Positions 8,594 to 17,454 of a stretch of 64,000 nucleotides of DNA are shown here, in pieces (position 1 is the stretch's first letter; the number at the start of each line of letters is the position of its first letter). This stretch comes from Phycisphaerales bacterium (GTDB lineage Bacteria; Planctomycetota; Phycisphaerae; Phycisphaerales; SM1A02), in NCBI GenBank assembly GCA_009691805.1, contig SIAK01000001.1:62001-126000 (forward strand), given 5' to 3'. The position numbers and the translations under genes were made by a program. Below the pieces are notes generated by a model, which was given only the letters and a program-made list of their open reading frames with translations, ran no database searches and was not told the DNA's origin.

Positions 8594-9229
8594 ATGCAAA
8601 CGACACTTCTCATCGCGACATCGAATCCACACAAGGTGGATGAAATCCGCGCAGTTCTTGGTCCTCTCGGCATAACCTGCGAGTCGCTCGCATCGCTTGT
8701 GCAGACGATTGCGGAACCTGAAGAGACCGAAACCACATTCGAAGCGAACGCATTGCTCAAGGCGCGTTGGTACGCGCAGCAGAGCGGCCGGGTTGCGCTT
8801 GCCGATGATTCAGGTCTTGAAGTCGATGCACTCGATGGCGCTCCTGGCATTTACAGCGCGCGTTACGCGGGAGTTGGAGAGACACGCCAAGCGCGCGACG
8901 AGGCGAACAACAGCAAATTGCTCACGGCGCTCGCAGCGGTAGCAGATGCTCAGCGCACCGCGCGCTTTGTCTGTGCGTTGAGTATCGCAACGCCGGATGG
9001 TGCAGAACTCGCAAGTGCGCGGGGGACATTCGAAGGCGTCATTGGACACGCAGCGCGCGGCACGCATGGATTCGGGTACGACCCACTCCTCGTGCTTGAG
9101 GATGGTCGCACGAGTGCGGAACTTTCTTCAGATGAGAAGAACGCGCGGAGTCATCGCGGTGCGGCGCTGCGCGCGCTGGCGCAGACGCTGTCGACAACGC
9201 GCATGCCTGACTCGATCGCGCCTGCGTGA
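8594..9229 (+). CDS. rdgB: XTP/dITP pyrophosphatase (RdgB/HAM1)
   Basis: 211 residues. It hydrolyses non-canonical purine nucleoside triphosphates (XTP, ITP, dITP) to monophosphates and pyrophosphate, which keeps them out of DNA and RNA. Family marks are LLIATSNPHKVDEIR at the N-terminus, TFEANALLKA, ADDSGLEVDALDGAPGIYSARYAG, FGYDPLL and the C-terminal KNARSHRGAALRAL. Length is normal. The next gene starts 7 bp after its stop, so the two are probably co-transcribed. Confidence 0.96.
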   Translation: MQTTLLIATSNPHKVDEIRAVLGPLGITCESLASLVQTIAEPEETETTFEANALLKARWYAQQSGRVALADDSGLEVDALDGAPGIYSARYAGVGETRQARDEANNSKLLTALAAVADAQRTARFVCALSIATPDGAELASARGTFEGVIGHAARGTHGFGYDPLLVLEDGRTSAELSSDEKNARSHRGAALRALAQTLSTTRMPDSIAPA

Positions 9230-9236
9230 ACATCGC

Positions 9237-10499
9237 ATGGATCACCCGCTTCCAATTCTTTCTTTACAAGTCCGCGAGCAGCGCTACAGCTGTCATGGCT
9301 GCGGCAACTGTTGCAAAGATTTCACCGTGCAATTGCGCGCGCGCGACCTAGAGAAACTGCGCGAGCAACGTTGGGAAGAGCGACTTGGCGAACCCGTGAC
9401 GGTGGAGTTTCGAGATCGCACGTGGCTTCGTCAACGCGCCGATGGCGCATGCATCTTCTTGCAAGAGGATGGAAAGTGCCGCATTCATGCGGAGTTTGGC
9501 TTCGCCGAGAAACCCACGGCGTGCCAACTGTTTCCGTTCGTGCTTGTGCCTGATGAAACCCGCACGCGCGCAGGATTGAGCTTCGCGTGTCAGAGTGTGC
9601 GCGAGAACAAGGGCGCTGCACTCTCCACGCATCTGTCGGAACTCGTGCGCATGAGCGCAGACATTCCTGAGACGCGTCGACCGACGGACAGACTCTTGCT
9701 TGCGGATGCGTTGCATGCGAAGCCGAACGAGATCGCGTGCATCGAAGCGACGATGGACGCGTGGTTCTCGCGCACGGACATCACGCTGCGCGATCGATGG
9801 GATGGATTTGCGTGGTTGAGTACATCGCTTGCACGCGCGCAGTTGAAGACTGTGCGGGAGACACGATTTCGAGAGTTGCTGCAACTCCTCGCGTCCGCAC
9901 TGCCTGAAGAATTGCATCAACTGGGCATCGAACACGCGTCGAAGCGGCAATTGAAGTTGCTTCGTCAAGGTGTTTTCGCGCGACTCGAAGATGTGAAGAT
10001 CGCCGATGCGAAGTCGCGTGGTCGACTGCGCACCGTGCTTGCACAACTTGTGCGATCCTCGCGTTTTTCTCGAGGAAAGGGCGCCATTCCTGACATCGCG
10101 CAAGGCTTCCTCAAAGGCGCTCGCTTTGAACTCGTCGCCGCAAGCGCGCCGCTTTCTGACTCGCCGGATGCGAATGAAATCGACATGCTCTTCGCCCGTT
10201 ACGCACGCGCGATGCTGCTCGGCGGACGCGCGTGGGGCGTGGGCTATTACGGATGGCCTGCAGTGCGAGGGTTGCAAGCGCTCGCATTGAATGTCGCATG
10301 CACCGCGTGGGTCGCGCGCGCGAGAGCGGTGAGCCAAGGTCGCAGCATCGCACTTATCTGCGATGTCGAAGACGCGCTCGGAAGAATCGATCGCGCAGCA
10401 GGACGCGCGCCGTGGCTCGGCGCAGTCGGCGAACGCGTGCGACTCGAGTACCTCAGACTTGACGACGGTCTGCGTCGCATCCTTCGAAGTTCGCTGTGA
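9237..10499 (+). CDS. YkgJ/CxxCxxCC-family cysteine-cluster protein
   Basis: 420 residues from the ATG at 9237; the longer frame from 8997 only shadows rdgB. The N-terminal 110 residues carry the cysteine pattern CHGCGNCCKDF and a second set in CRIHAEFGFAEKPTACQLFPF. This matches the zinc- or iron-chelate-binding family that includes YkgJ. The remaining 300 residues are alpha-helical, with no motif I recognise. Members often have no defined function, and metal binding by the cysteines is inferred from the pattern. Its last 47 bp overlap the 3' end of the convergent glycosyltransferase gene. Confidence 0.8.
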   Translation: MDHPLPILSLQVREQRYSCHGCGNCCKDFTVQLRARDLEKLREQRWEERLGEPVTVEFRDRTWLRQRADGACIFLQEDGKCRIHAEFGFAEKPTACQLFPFVLVPDETRTRAGLSFACQSVRENKGAALSTHLSELVRMSADIPETRRPTDRLLLADALHAKPNEIACIEATMDAWFSRTDITLRDRWDGFAWLSTSLARAQLKTVRETRFRELLQLLASALPEELHQLGIEHASKRQLKLLRQGVFARLEDVKIADAKSRGRLRTVLAQLVRSSRFSRGKGAIPDIAQGFLKGARFELVAASAPLSDSPDANEIDMLFARYARAMLLGGRAWGVGYYGWPAVRGLQALALNVACTAWVARARAVSQGRSIALICDVEDALGRIDRAAGRAPWLGAVGERVRLEYLRLDDGLRRILRSSL

Positions 10500-12180
10500 A
10501 AGGCGCTGTTCGCGCGCGGCGCATTTTCGCGGCGCACCAGATTGTGCCGAGGATTCCTAGTGGAATTGTGATGGCTGCTTCGCCGGCGCTTTCGAGCAAT
10601 GCGAGTTGCGAGGTGAGGGCGTCGAGGCTTTCTTTCGAATCGCCGATGGTGATGACGTAGGGCGCGACGAGCGCGACGATGGCTTCGCGCCAGCCGATGC
10701 GGCCGAGTGGATTTCCTGCACCAAGAATCGCGACTGCCGCGAGCAGCGCCGCTTGCGCGGGATGCAACTCCACTCCCACAATCTTCGCTGCTGCCCACAT
10801 GCGTAGGGTCCACATCGAAAGATCGACGGTGCGAAACGCGAGACTCTCTGCGAGCGCACGTGGACTTGTCAGCACGCGCTCGCCGCCTTTGAGAAATCGT
10901 CGTAGCAGGGGCGCGCGTCCGATGAGCAGCGTCACCGCAGATCCAAGGATGATGCACGCGGCGTAGGTCGCAAACCAGAGCCAATCGAGTGCGAGTTCGC
11001 TTCGACCGAACGGAATCTGAATGAGCCCCGCAGCCAGCGCGGAACCAAGCGCGCCGAGCGTGACGATCGCGACACCCGCGATCCATGCGCCGATGTCGAT
11101 CGCGCTCATCCGATCGACGCGCCAGTGAAACATGCAACGCAACAGCAATCCCAATCGAATCGGCGCGTAGTTGAACAACGACGCCATCAGATTCACCGCT
11201 TGCATCTCGACGACGCTGAATCTTCGGAGCGGTCGAGCGACGGACCAGAAGGTGAAGCCACCGCACAGAATCGATCCGAGTGTGCTCGCGAGCAAGACGC
11301 ACACATAGAAAGGATCCGCATCGCGAAGTTTCGCGATACCGTCGGTTCCGCCTTCGAACGCGCGTCGTGCGCACCAGACCACGAGCGCGCATCCGAGGAG
11401 AAATCCAACGAGCTGCAACATCGCGCGCTTGCCCGTCATGCTCGGGAGCAGGCGCTGCCAGGTGCGGAATCGTTCGCGCGCGAGCACGACAAAGACGCGC
11501 ACGCCGTCTTTCGCGCGGATCTTCTTGCCTTCTTGAAATCCGCGCGGCGCGTAAGTTACTGGCGCTTCTGCAATCTTGATGGAATGGCGCGCGGCGGCGC
11601 TGACAATCTGCGGCTCGATGCCGAAGCGATCTTCATCAAGGTCCGCGGCGATGCATTGCAGTGCTGCGCGTGTGAACAACTTCGTGCAGCATTCCATGTC
11701 AGCCACGCGCACGCCTGTCGTGAGATTGCTTGCGAGCGTGAGCAATCCATTCGCGAGTCGATGGATGCGGCGATGCGCAGTGTTCGGAACGCCATGAGCC
11801 CAGCGATTGCCGAGCGTGAGTCCTGCGCTTGTTTCCTGCTGCCGCGCGAGCAACGCGTTCCAATCAGCGGGGTCGTATTCCGCGTCGGCATCGTGGATGA
11901 GCACGAGGTCGTCGTCCTGCATGCGCGCGAGCACTTCGGCAAATCCCGTGCGAATCGCCGCGCCTTTGCCGCGATTCTTTGGATGCACCAACAGAGTGAC
12001 GCGAGCGCTTGACGCAGCCACACGCTCCGTTGCGCGTCGTGTGGCGTCATTCGAACCGTCGTTCACAAGAATGACGGACACGTCGAATGCGCACGGTCGC
12101 TGCGCGAGAACACGCGCAACGCACGCGTCGAGCGTGTCTGGTTCGTTGTAGACGGGAACAATCGCAAAGAGCGTCGGCAT
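10453..12180 (-). CDS. GT2 glycosyltransferase fused to a UPF0104/flippase-like membrane domain
   Basis: 575 residues from the ATG at 12180; a GTG at 12195 would add five. Residues 1-230 form a family 2 glycosyltransferase of the dolichol/polyprenyl-phosphate type: LFAIVPVYNEPDTLDACV, the GKGAAIRTGF segment and the DAD metal site in LIHDADAEYDPADW. Residues 260-560 contain about seven or eight membrane helices and resemble the LPG-synthase/UPF0104 integral membrane family. It probably makes or uses a polyprenyl-linked sugar at the inner membrane and may help move it across. It is the last gene after nfeD-nfeD-floA, 30 bp behind floA. The substrate is unknown. Confidence 0.78.
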   Translation of the reverse strand: MPTLFAIVPVYNEPDTLDACVARVLAQRPCAFDVSVILVNDGSNDATRRATERVAASSARVTLLVHPKNRGKGAAIRTGFAEVLARMQDDDLVLIHDADAEYDPADWNALLARQQETSAGLTLGNRWAHGVPNTAHRRIHRLANGLLTLASNLTTGVRVADMECCTKLFTRAALQCIAADLDEDRFGIEPQIVSAAARHSIKIAEAPVTYAPRGFQEGKKIRAKDGVRVFVVLARERFRTWQRLLPSMTGKRAMLQLVGFLLGCALVVWCARRAFEGGTDGIAKLRDADPFYVCVLLASTLGSILCGGFTFWSVARPLRRFSVVEMQAVNLMASLFNYAPIRLGLLLRCMFHWRVDRMSAIDIGAWIAGVAIVTLGALGSALAAGLIQIPFGRSELALDWLWFATYAACIILGSAVTLLIGRAPLLRRFLKGGERVLTSPRALAESLAFRTVDLSMWTLRMWAAAKIVGVELHPAQAALLAAVAILGAGNPLGRIGWREAIVALVAPYVITIGDSKESLDALTSQLALLESAGEAAITIPLGILGTIWCAAKMRRARTAPFTANFEGCDADRRQV

Positions 12181-12209
12181 GCGTTGATCCGTCACACCCG
12201 AGTCGTCAC

Positions 12210-13286
12210 TCAGTGCTGCTTGTCAGAAGGATTGCCGCCGATCGCGGAACGCATGCCTGTGTCGGCTTGCAGATTCTGCATGCGGTAGTAGTCCATGAGA
12301 CCAAGCTTGCCCGAGCGCAATGCTTCCGCAACAGCCTTGGGGACTTCGGCGTCCGCAAGCACGACAAGTGCGCGGTTCTTCGCAGCGTCCGCGTCGTGCT
12401 CCGCAGCGAGCGCGATGGCAAGCGCGCGGCGCTGTTCGGCTTGCGCTTGGAATCGCTTCGTGTCTGCTTCAGCCTGCGCAGTTTGTAGATTCGCGCCGAT
12501 GTTCTCGCCCACATCGATGTCGGCAATGTCGATGGAGAGAATCTCAAATGCAGTGCCGCTATCGAGACCCTTCGCAAGCACAGTCTTCGAGATGCGATCG
12601 GGATTCTCGAGCACGCTCTTGTGATCGTCCGCAGCACCAATCGTCGAGATGATGCCTTCGCCCACACGCGCGATGATCGTCTCTTCCGTCGCGCCGCCGA
12701 CAAGGCGCGCGATGTTTGTGCGCACAGTGACGCGCGCGCGCGCCTTGAGTTGAATGCCGTCCTTCGCGACAGCGTCAATCGTCATACGTCCTGATTGCAC
12801 GCTTGGGCAATCGATGACTTTGGGATCGACGCTCGTCTTGACAGCTTCTTGAATGTCGCGACCTGCAAGATCAATCGCTGTCGCGCGATCCCAGGTGAGA
12901 TCAATCTGCGCCTTGTCCGCGGCGATCATCGAACGCACCACGCGCGTGACATTGCCGCCCGCGAGGTAATGCGCCTCCAGCATGTTGGTGGGGATGTCGC
13001 GACCTGCCTTCTTCGCACTGATGCGATTGATGACGATCATTTCGGGTGGCACTTTGCGGAAGCGCATCATGATGAGGTCAAGCAAGTCAACGCGCGCATC
13101 GCTGAGAAGCGCTTGCACATAGAGCTTCAAGACTTGCAGCACCATGAAAAGAAGCACGAGACCGATGATGCCGATGACGATGAGCACTGCCCAGAGCACG
13201 ACGTCGCCAGGCGTTGGCGAGGTTGAGGCGCCCGCTTGCGCGAGCGTGTGCGAGAAGTGAGAGTGCATCGAGGAGAGTGTGTGCAT
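12210..13286 (-). CDS. floA: Flotillin-like protein FloA
   Basis: 358 residues from the ATG at 13286; a second ATG at 13268 is possible. An N-terminal hydrophobic hairpin (about residues 28-55) anchors the protein. The SPFH-like middle region shows [21 protein letters not shown], and the [16 protein letters not shown] segment leads into an Ala/Glu/Gln-rich coiled coil. It forms oligomers that organise functional membrane microdomains. The pairing with two NfeD proteins upstream is the standard context, as in Bacillus yqeZ-floA. It is 51 bp behind the short nfeD gene and is probably in the same transcript. Confidence 0.95.
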   Translation of the reverse strand: MHTLSSMHSHFSHTLAQAGASTSPTPGDVVLWAVLIVIGIIGLVLLFMVLQVLKLYVQALLSDARVDLLDLIMMRFRKVPPEMIVINRISAKKAGRDIPTNMLEAHYLAGGNVTRVVRSMIAADKAQIDLTWDRATAIDLAGRDIQEAVKTSVDPKVIDCPSVQSGRMTIDAVAKDGIQLKARARVTVRTNIARLVGGATEETIIARVGEGIISTIGAADDHKSVLENPDRISKTVLAKGLDSGTAFEILSIDIADIDVGENIGANLQTAQAEADTKRFQAQAEQRRALAIALAAEHDADAAKNRALVVLADAEVPKAVAEALRSGKLGLMDYYRMQNLQADTGMRSAIGGNPSDKQH

Positions 13287-13337
13287 GGTGGGGTTCCGAT
13301 CTGCGAGCGAGTGCGCAGAATATCCGACAGGCTCGCG

Positions 13338-13856
13338 TTAGGTGGCTGGAGGTTGCGTGCGCGCGCGGCGAACGCGCACCGCGCCTTCGCGATGGGCGGT
13401 GACTTCGACCCATTCGTTGGCGTCGACAAAGTCGGTTTCGGTGCTCGCGTCGAGGCGCACACCTTCAAACTCGATGAATCCAATAGGGCGGAGCGCGGTC
13501 AGCGCGCGGCAACGGGCACCAATTGCAGGGAGCGCGAGCACGGAGGGACGCGCAGCGTCGGTGTGTTCGGAATCTTGCGCAGTCAGGATCATGCTCTTGC
13601 CAAGCGGTGAGCGCTCCCAGAATTTCAGCCCCACAACGATGAGGACGGGCGCCGCGAGCGCATAGCCCGCGAGCAGAATCATGCCGAAGGTCGGGGAGTA
13701 GAGAAATCCAACGAGGATCGATGCGATGCCGAGTGAACCGCAGAGGAGTGCGAGGACGCCGCCCGTTGGAATGAAGAGTTCGATGACGAAGATCGCGAGT
13801 GCGGCGCCGCCGAGAATGAGCGCGAGTGCGGGGAGCATGGAATCATCAGGCATCAT
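13338..13856 (-). CDS. Short NfeD-like membrane protein with OB-fold
   Basis: 172 residues. About four hydrophobic segments occupy residues 7-88 (including ALALILGGAALAIFVIELF and GMILLAGYALAAPVLIVVGL). A soluble C-terminal domain follows, with the NfeD OB-fold pattern GARCRALTALRPIGFIEFEG. NfeD proteins partner with flotillin/stomatin-type proteins at the membrane. The start overlaps the end of the long nfeD gene by 11 bp, so translation is probably coupled. This form lacks the protease domain present in its neighbour. Confidence 0.88.
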   Translation of the reverse strand: MMPDDSMLPALALILGGAALAIFVIELFIPTGGVLALLCGSLGIASILVGFLYSPTFGMILLAGYALAAPVLIVVGLKFWERSPLGKSMILTAQDSEHTDAARPSVLALPAIGARCRALTALRPIGFIEFEGVRLDASTETDFVDANEWVEVTAHREGAVRVRRARTQPPAT

Positions 13857-15465
13857 GTTGCACCTCGCGTGGCGCAGTCGACGGCGCGATGTCGACGATG
13901 AGTGTGCCCGTGCTCAGACGAAGCACGACGAGCGATGCACCACGATCGATGTATCCACCTGTTGATTGCACATCAAACGGTTCGCCAAGAAACTCCGCGC
14001 GACCTGCGGGACGAAGGTCGGTGATCGCAATGCCGCATGCGCCTACAAGCGGTGTTGCTGCGCCTGCGCGTGGTGGTCCATCATTGGGTCCGCCGAGTGA
14101 TGTCGCGAGCATCGCGCGTCGAAACAGCGGTGATTCTCGAAATGTTCGTGACATGAACCAGAAGACGAGCACACCAACAACACCGCCCGCAGCGAGTGTG
14201 GCGAGTGCGTTGGCGAGTGCGCCGCGCGTCGGCGCAGATTCGGGATCGGTCGAAGCGAGCGTCAGCACGAGTCCGACGATGAGCATGCCGCTTCCCGCGA
14301 TCGCGGCGATACCGATGCCAGGCGCGATGAAGATTTCCGCAAGCAGAAGCACCACGCCAGCGCCGACAAGCAGCACGTGCCACCACGCAGCGAGTCCGAT
14401 GAGCGCAGGCGCACTGACGAGCAGTGCCAAGCAGATTGTGGCGAGGATGCCGAACACGCCAAAGCCTGGGTGGACAAACTCAATCGCAACAAAGACGAGA
14501 AACGCCGCGACAAGCAGGATGCGTATAGGCCAGCTCATCAGGAAACGCGCGACTGGTTCCATCCAACTCTCGGTGAATCGCGTCGTCGATTGCGCCCCGA
14601 AAAACGCTTGCAGTTGCGCGTCGTTGTCAATGACAGCAACGGCAAGTCCGTAGCGCAATGCTTCGGATTCGCGGACGACAAGCAGCGCGTCGGCGGCGAC
14701 GAGTGGTTCGACAATGCGCCACGCATCAGTCGAGGAGAAGTCCGACGCAGATGCTCGCGTGGGTTTGCGAGGGGAGGATTGTGGTCGAGATCCGCCTGGC
14801 GGGAGCGCGGTGGGTTGAAGTCCGAATCGCGCGAGATCCTCTGCATCCGCAGTGCGTTGACTGCCATCGCTCGCGCGCTCAACGAGCCACAGCGGATGGC
14901 CTGTTTGCACGAAAGCGTTGAGAAGCCGCACATCGTCGCCGCGTTTTTCCGCAGCCTCGGCGAGCACTTCGAGCAGTGGCGATTCTAGTTTCGCGCGTTC
15001 GGTTTCAGGAAGCGGCTCAAGGCCAGTAAACGCGGAAACCGCGATAGGCGCGGCATCGCCGAACACGCCGCCAGTGGAGATCACAACTTCGCGACAACTC
15101 AGCGCGATGAGCGTTCCTGCGGAATACGCCTTCGGATGAATCCACGCGATGGTGTTCGAGGGAGCGTCGCTGCGCAGGCGCTGAATGATGTCGAGGGTCG
15201 CGGTGACCTCGCCACCTGGCGTATCGATTTCAATCACCACGGCATCGAAGCCCTGCGCGCGCGCGGCTTGCAATCGCCGTTCCACGGACTGCATCGTGAG
15301 GTCATCGATTTCGCCGGTGATCGGCACGATTGCGACACGCGTTGCTTGGCGGTCGGAGGGGACTGCCGTGGTTTCCTGTGCGTGCACAGAAACGCTTGTC
15401 CATGCGAGGAGCAGTAGCGTGATGCGCGCGATCGGAGAATGAAGCAAGCTTCGGAGAAGCGCCAT
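13846..15465 (-). CDS. nfeD: Long NfeD: membrane-bound ClpP-class serine protease
   Basis: 539 residues from the ATG at 15465; a TTG at 15495 is the other option. A signal peptide (ending VSVHAQ) is followed by a ClpP-like protease domain. Visible marks are VIEIDTPGGEV, the serine-containing AYSAGTLIALSC, and GGVFGDAAPI. A Lys in ERAKLES is a candidate general base of the Ser-Lys dyad. The second half has five or six membrane helices and then a C-terminal OB-fold with GACGIAITDLRPAGRAEFLGE. This is the full-length NfeD type known from archaeal PH1510 and B. subtilis YqeZ. It is first in the nfeD-nfeD-floA-GT2 set and probably acts in membrane protein quality control. Confidence 0.92.
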   Translation of the reverse strand: MALLRSLLHSPIARITLLLLAWTSVSVHAQETTAVPSDRQATRVAIVPITGEIDDLTMQSVERRLQAARAQGFDAVVIEIDTPGGEVTATLDIIQRLRSDAPSNTIAWIHPKAYSAGTLIALSCREVVISTGGVFGDAAPIAVSAFTGLEPLPETERAKLESPLLEVLAEAAEKRGDDVRLLNAFVQTGHPLWLVERASDGSQRTADAEDLARFGLQPTALPPGGSRPQSSPRKPTRASASDFSSTDAWRIVEPLVAADALLVVRESEALRYGLAVAVIDNDAQLQAFFGAQSTTRFTESWMEPVARFLMSWPIRILLVAAFLVFVAIEFVHPGFGVFGILATICLALLVSAPALIGLAAWWHVLLVGAGVVLLLAEIFIAPGIGIAAIAGSGMLIVGLVLTLASTDPESAPTRGALANALATLAAGGVVGVLVFWFMSRTFRESPLFRRAMLATSLGGPNDGPPRAGAATPLVGACGIAITDLRPAGRAEFLGEPFDVQSTGGYIDRGASLVVLRLSTGTLIVDIAPSTAPREVQHDA

Positions 15466-15516
15466 GAAGTGCGGAGGATACCTCGCTCGCGGCAAGGACT
15501 TGCGCGGAATAAAAAG

Positions 15517-15546
15517 AACCAGGGCGGCGCAAGCGCCGCCCTGGTT
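15517..15546 (-). terminator. Rho-independent terminator after the pseudopilin operon
   Basis: AACCAGGGCGGCGC (15517-15530) pairs perfectly with GCGCCGCCCTGGTT (15533-15546). On the minus strand the stem is followed directly by CTTTTTATT. It lies 75 bp past the stop of the second pseudopilin gene and before the long nfeD gene. It should separate the two minus-strand units. Confidence 0.85.
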
Positions 15547-15582
15547 GAGTTGCTGTTTTCCAACAGTTTCACGAAGGTTCCA

Positions 15583-15628
15583 TCGGCCGAAGGCGAATCA
15601 ATCCCTCGGCCGAAGGCGAATCAATCCC
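15583..15628 (-). repeat. 23-bp perfect tandem duplication across a stop codon
   Basis: Two identical 23-bp units (15583-15605 and 15606-15628) lie side by side. In the coding direction the first unit starts inside the last Trp codon of the pseudopilin gene and includes its TGA stop, and the second lies wholly downstream. The duplication therefore leaves the protein unchanged. Replication slippage is the simple explanation. Confidence 0.9.
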
Positions 15629-16472
15629 ACGTGATGTTGTAGGTGTAGGTCGTGCCAGCGCCGGTCACGCCCTTGCAAAGGGTGAGGAATGCGTCGCCGC
15701 CCTGGTCGCCTTCGTCAGCCTTGAAGATGTTGTCATCAACGTTGGCGTTGTTGACGCGAGCGAACTGGTGGCCGAGTGGCGTGAAACCTTCTTCGTAGGT
15801 GACGTGATTGTCGTTGTAGCAAATGCCGCCTTCCCAAGACTTATCGTTACCGTGGATGCCGAGCGTGCGCGATGCGTTGTAGATGGCGTCGGTGAGATCA
15901 CCGTTCTGCACACCGCGGTTGCCGAGCACTGCGTAACGAGAATTCTTGGTGTCCTTCCACTCCTTGGTCTTGCGAGTTCCACCGAGAAGGTGGGTGCCGT
16001 AAGAAACATTCGAGAGGACGAGGAGATCAGCCTTGAGCTGTGGATCCCACCACAGATCCTGCGCGACGTTCTTCGACGCGTAGTTGTAGTTCGCCATCGA
16101 GATCACATTCGGGCTGTTCTCGGAAGGAGAGATGAGGATCTGAGGATCGAACGCGTTTTCCATAACGCACACGGAGTACAGCGCGCCGTGATCGTTCTTG
16201 GTTTGATCTTCCGCACCGCGACCTGGCACGGTACCGAAGCGGTTCTTCCAACCTGGAGTTGGGAAGAGACCATTGTTGTCAATGGCGAGTGTGAGGAAAC
16301 CCTTGTGGATCTGCTGGACTTGCGTCTGATCCTTCACGCGACGAGTTGTGGCGCGTGCTTTGTTGAGGGCGGGGAGGAGGATCGCGAGGAGAAGGGCAAT
16401 GATGCCCATCACGACGAGGAGCTCGATGAGCGTGAAGCCCTTCGACGCGCGTGGTTGTTTGTTCTGATTCAT
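15621..16472 (-). CDS. Type II pseudopilin-like protein (prepilin N-terminal methylation motif), copy 2
   Basis: 283 residues from the ATG at 16472, with AGGAG about 11 nt upstream; the longer frame from 16598 is not credible. The leader MNQNKQPRASKG is followed by the prepilin peptidase site G/FTLIEL (Glu at +5) and a hydrophobic helix through LLPALNKAR. The large C-terminal head contains WEGGICYNDNHVTYEEG near its end. This resembles the H-X9-DG type heads of planctomycete pseudopilins, although the exact DGH form is replaced by DNH. The protein should be cleaved and methylated by PilD and assembled or displayed at the envelope. It lies 49 bp behind a paralogue of similar design, and the two form a tandem pair. 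Confidence 0.85.
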   Translation of the reverse strand: MNQNKQPRASKGFTLIELLVVMGIIALLLAILLPALNKARATTRRVKDQTQVQQIHKGFLTLAIDNNGLFPTPGWKNRFGTVPGRGAEDQTKNDHGALYSVCVMENAFDPQILISPSENSPNVISMANYNYASKNVAQDLWWDPQLKADLLVLSNVSYGTHLLGGTRKTKEWKDTKNSRYAVLGNRGVQNGDLTDAIYNASRTLGIHGNDKSWEGGICYNDNHVTYEEGFTPLGHQFARVNNANVDDNIFKADEGDQGGDAFLTLCKGVTGAGTTYTYNITWD

Positions 16473-16521
16473 CTGAGTAGATACTCCTGAACGGAAGAAG
16501 TTGAGTGTGAATGTTGGGAAA

Positions 16522-17454
16522 TCATTGGCAAGTTGGAGTCGTGCCGTCGTAGAGACGCTCTGGCGCTTCAGTCGCCATTGTGACGGATGGATTGCCAATG
16601 ATGATGCACATCCAAGTGTCGCCTTCGGTCATGCCCTTGCAACTGTTGCCCACAAAATCCCACTTGTAGCAGTTGTCCTTGCGGAGGTTGATCGCGCCGC
16701 ACTCGTACTGCACGGTGTCTGGGATCATCGACTTTTCGAGCTGCGTGTGATTGTCTCCGAAGCACATAATGCCTTCCCAAGTGTCATCTGGGGAGATGGC
16801 TTGGTTCCAATACGCCTTCTGGTAGTTGTTGCCGCTGAGCGCGCCGCAGTAGGTACCGCGGTTGCCCATGACTGGACGAGTACCGTCAGCCTTGTTGCTC
16901 CAGCTGAACTTCTTGCGATCGCCAACGAGCACGAGATGTGCGTACGAGGTGTTGCTCGCGCCTACGGTCGTTTGGTGAATGTTTGCCTTGAAACCTGCAG
17001 TTGCTGAAGTGTCCCAGTAGGTTGGAGCAACCGCGCCTGGTTGCGCTGCGTTGTAGTTGTAATCCCTCTTCTCATCAACGACTGGATTCGTATCAATCGG
17101 GCTCACGACGAGCTTCGCACTGATGAAGTCCTTCTGGATCATGCTTGCGTAGAGGTTCGCAGTGTTATTCAGCGAGATGTTCTCTTCGCCCTGACCAGAG
17201 ACGAAACCGAGGCCTGGAACCGCGAGGCGCGCGATGCGGCCTGGGAGCGGAAGTCGGCCGCGGTCATCCTGGTTCGACCAGGTGAGGAACGCCTTGTGGA
17301 TCATCGCGATGTTCGAGATGTCCTGCACAGTCTTCGCGTTGCGCTGAGCCTTGCTCAGAGCGGGAAGGAGCAGACTGATGAGGAGGGCGATGATCGCCAC
17401 GACAACGAGGAGTTCAACGAGGGTGAACCCGTTCTTCAGACGGTTGGTTCGCAT
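16522..17454 (-). CDS. Type II pseudopilin-like protein (prepilin N-terminal methylation motif), copy 1
   Basis: 310 residues from the ATG at 17454, with AAGGAGAG about 8 nt upstream; upstream in-frame codons to 17724 are leader. The prepilin site is MRTNRLKNG/FTLVEL, followed by a long hydrophobic helix ending LLLPALSKAQ. The head carries RPVMGNRGTYCGALSG and WEGIMCFGDNHTQLEKS, which align with RYAVLGNRGVQNGDL and WEGGICYNDNH of the downstream gene, so the two are paralogues. Cysteines near the C-terminus may form disulfides in the exported head. It is first in a two-gene unit that ends at the terminator at 15517-15546. No secretion ATPase or prepilin peptidase gene is nearby. Confidence 0.86.
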   Translation of the reverse strand: MRTNRLKNGFTLVELLVVVAIIALLISLLLPALSKAQRNAKTVQDISNIAMIHKAFLTWSNQDDRGRLPLPGRIARLAVPGLGFVSGQGEENISLNNTANLYASMIQKDFISAKLVVSPIDTNPVVDEKRDYNYNAAQPGAVAPTYWDTSATAGFKANIHQTTVGASNTSYAHLVLVGDRKKFSWSNKADGTRPVMGNRGTYCGALSGNNYQKAYWNQAISPDDTWEGIMCFGDNHTQLEKSMIPDTVQYECGAINLRKDNCYKWDFVGNSCKGMTEGDTWMCIIIGNPSVTMATEAPERLYDGTTPTCQ

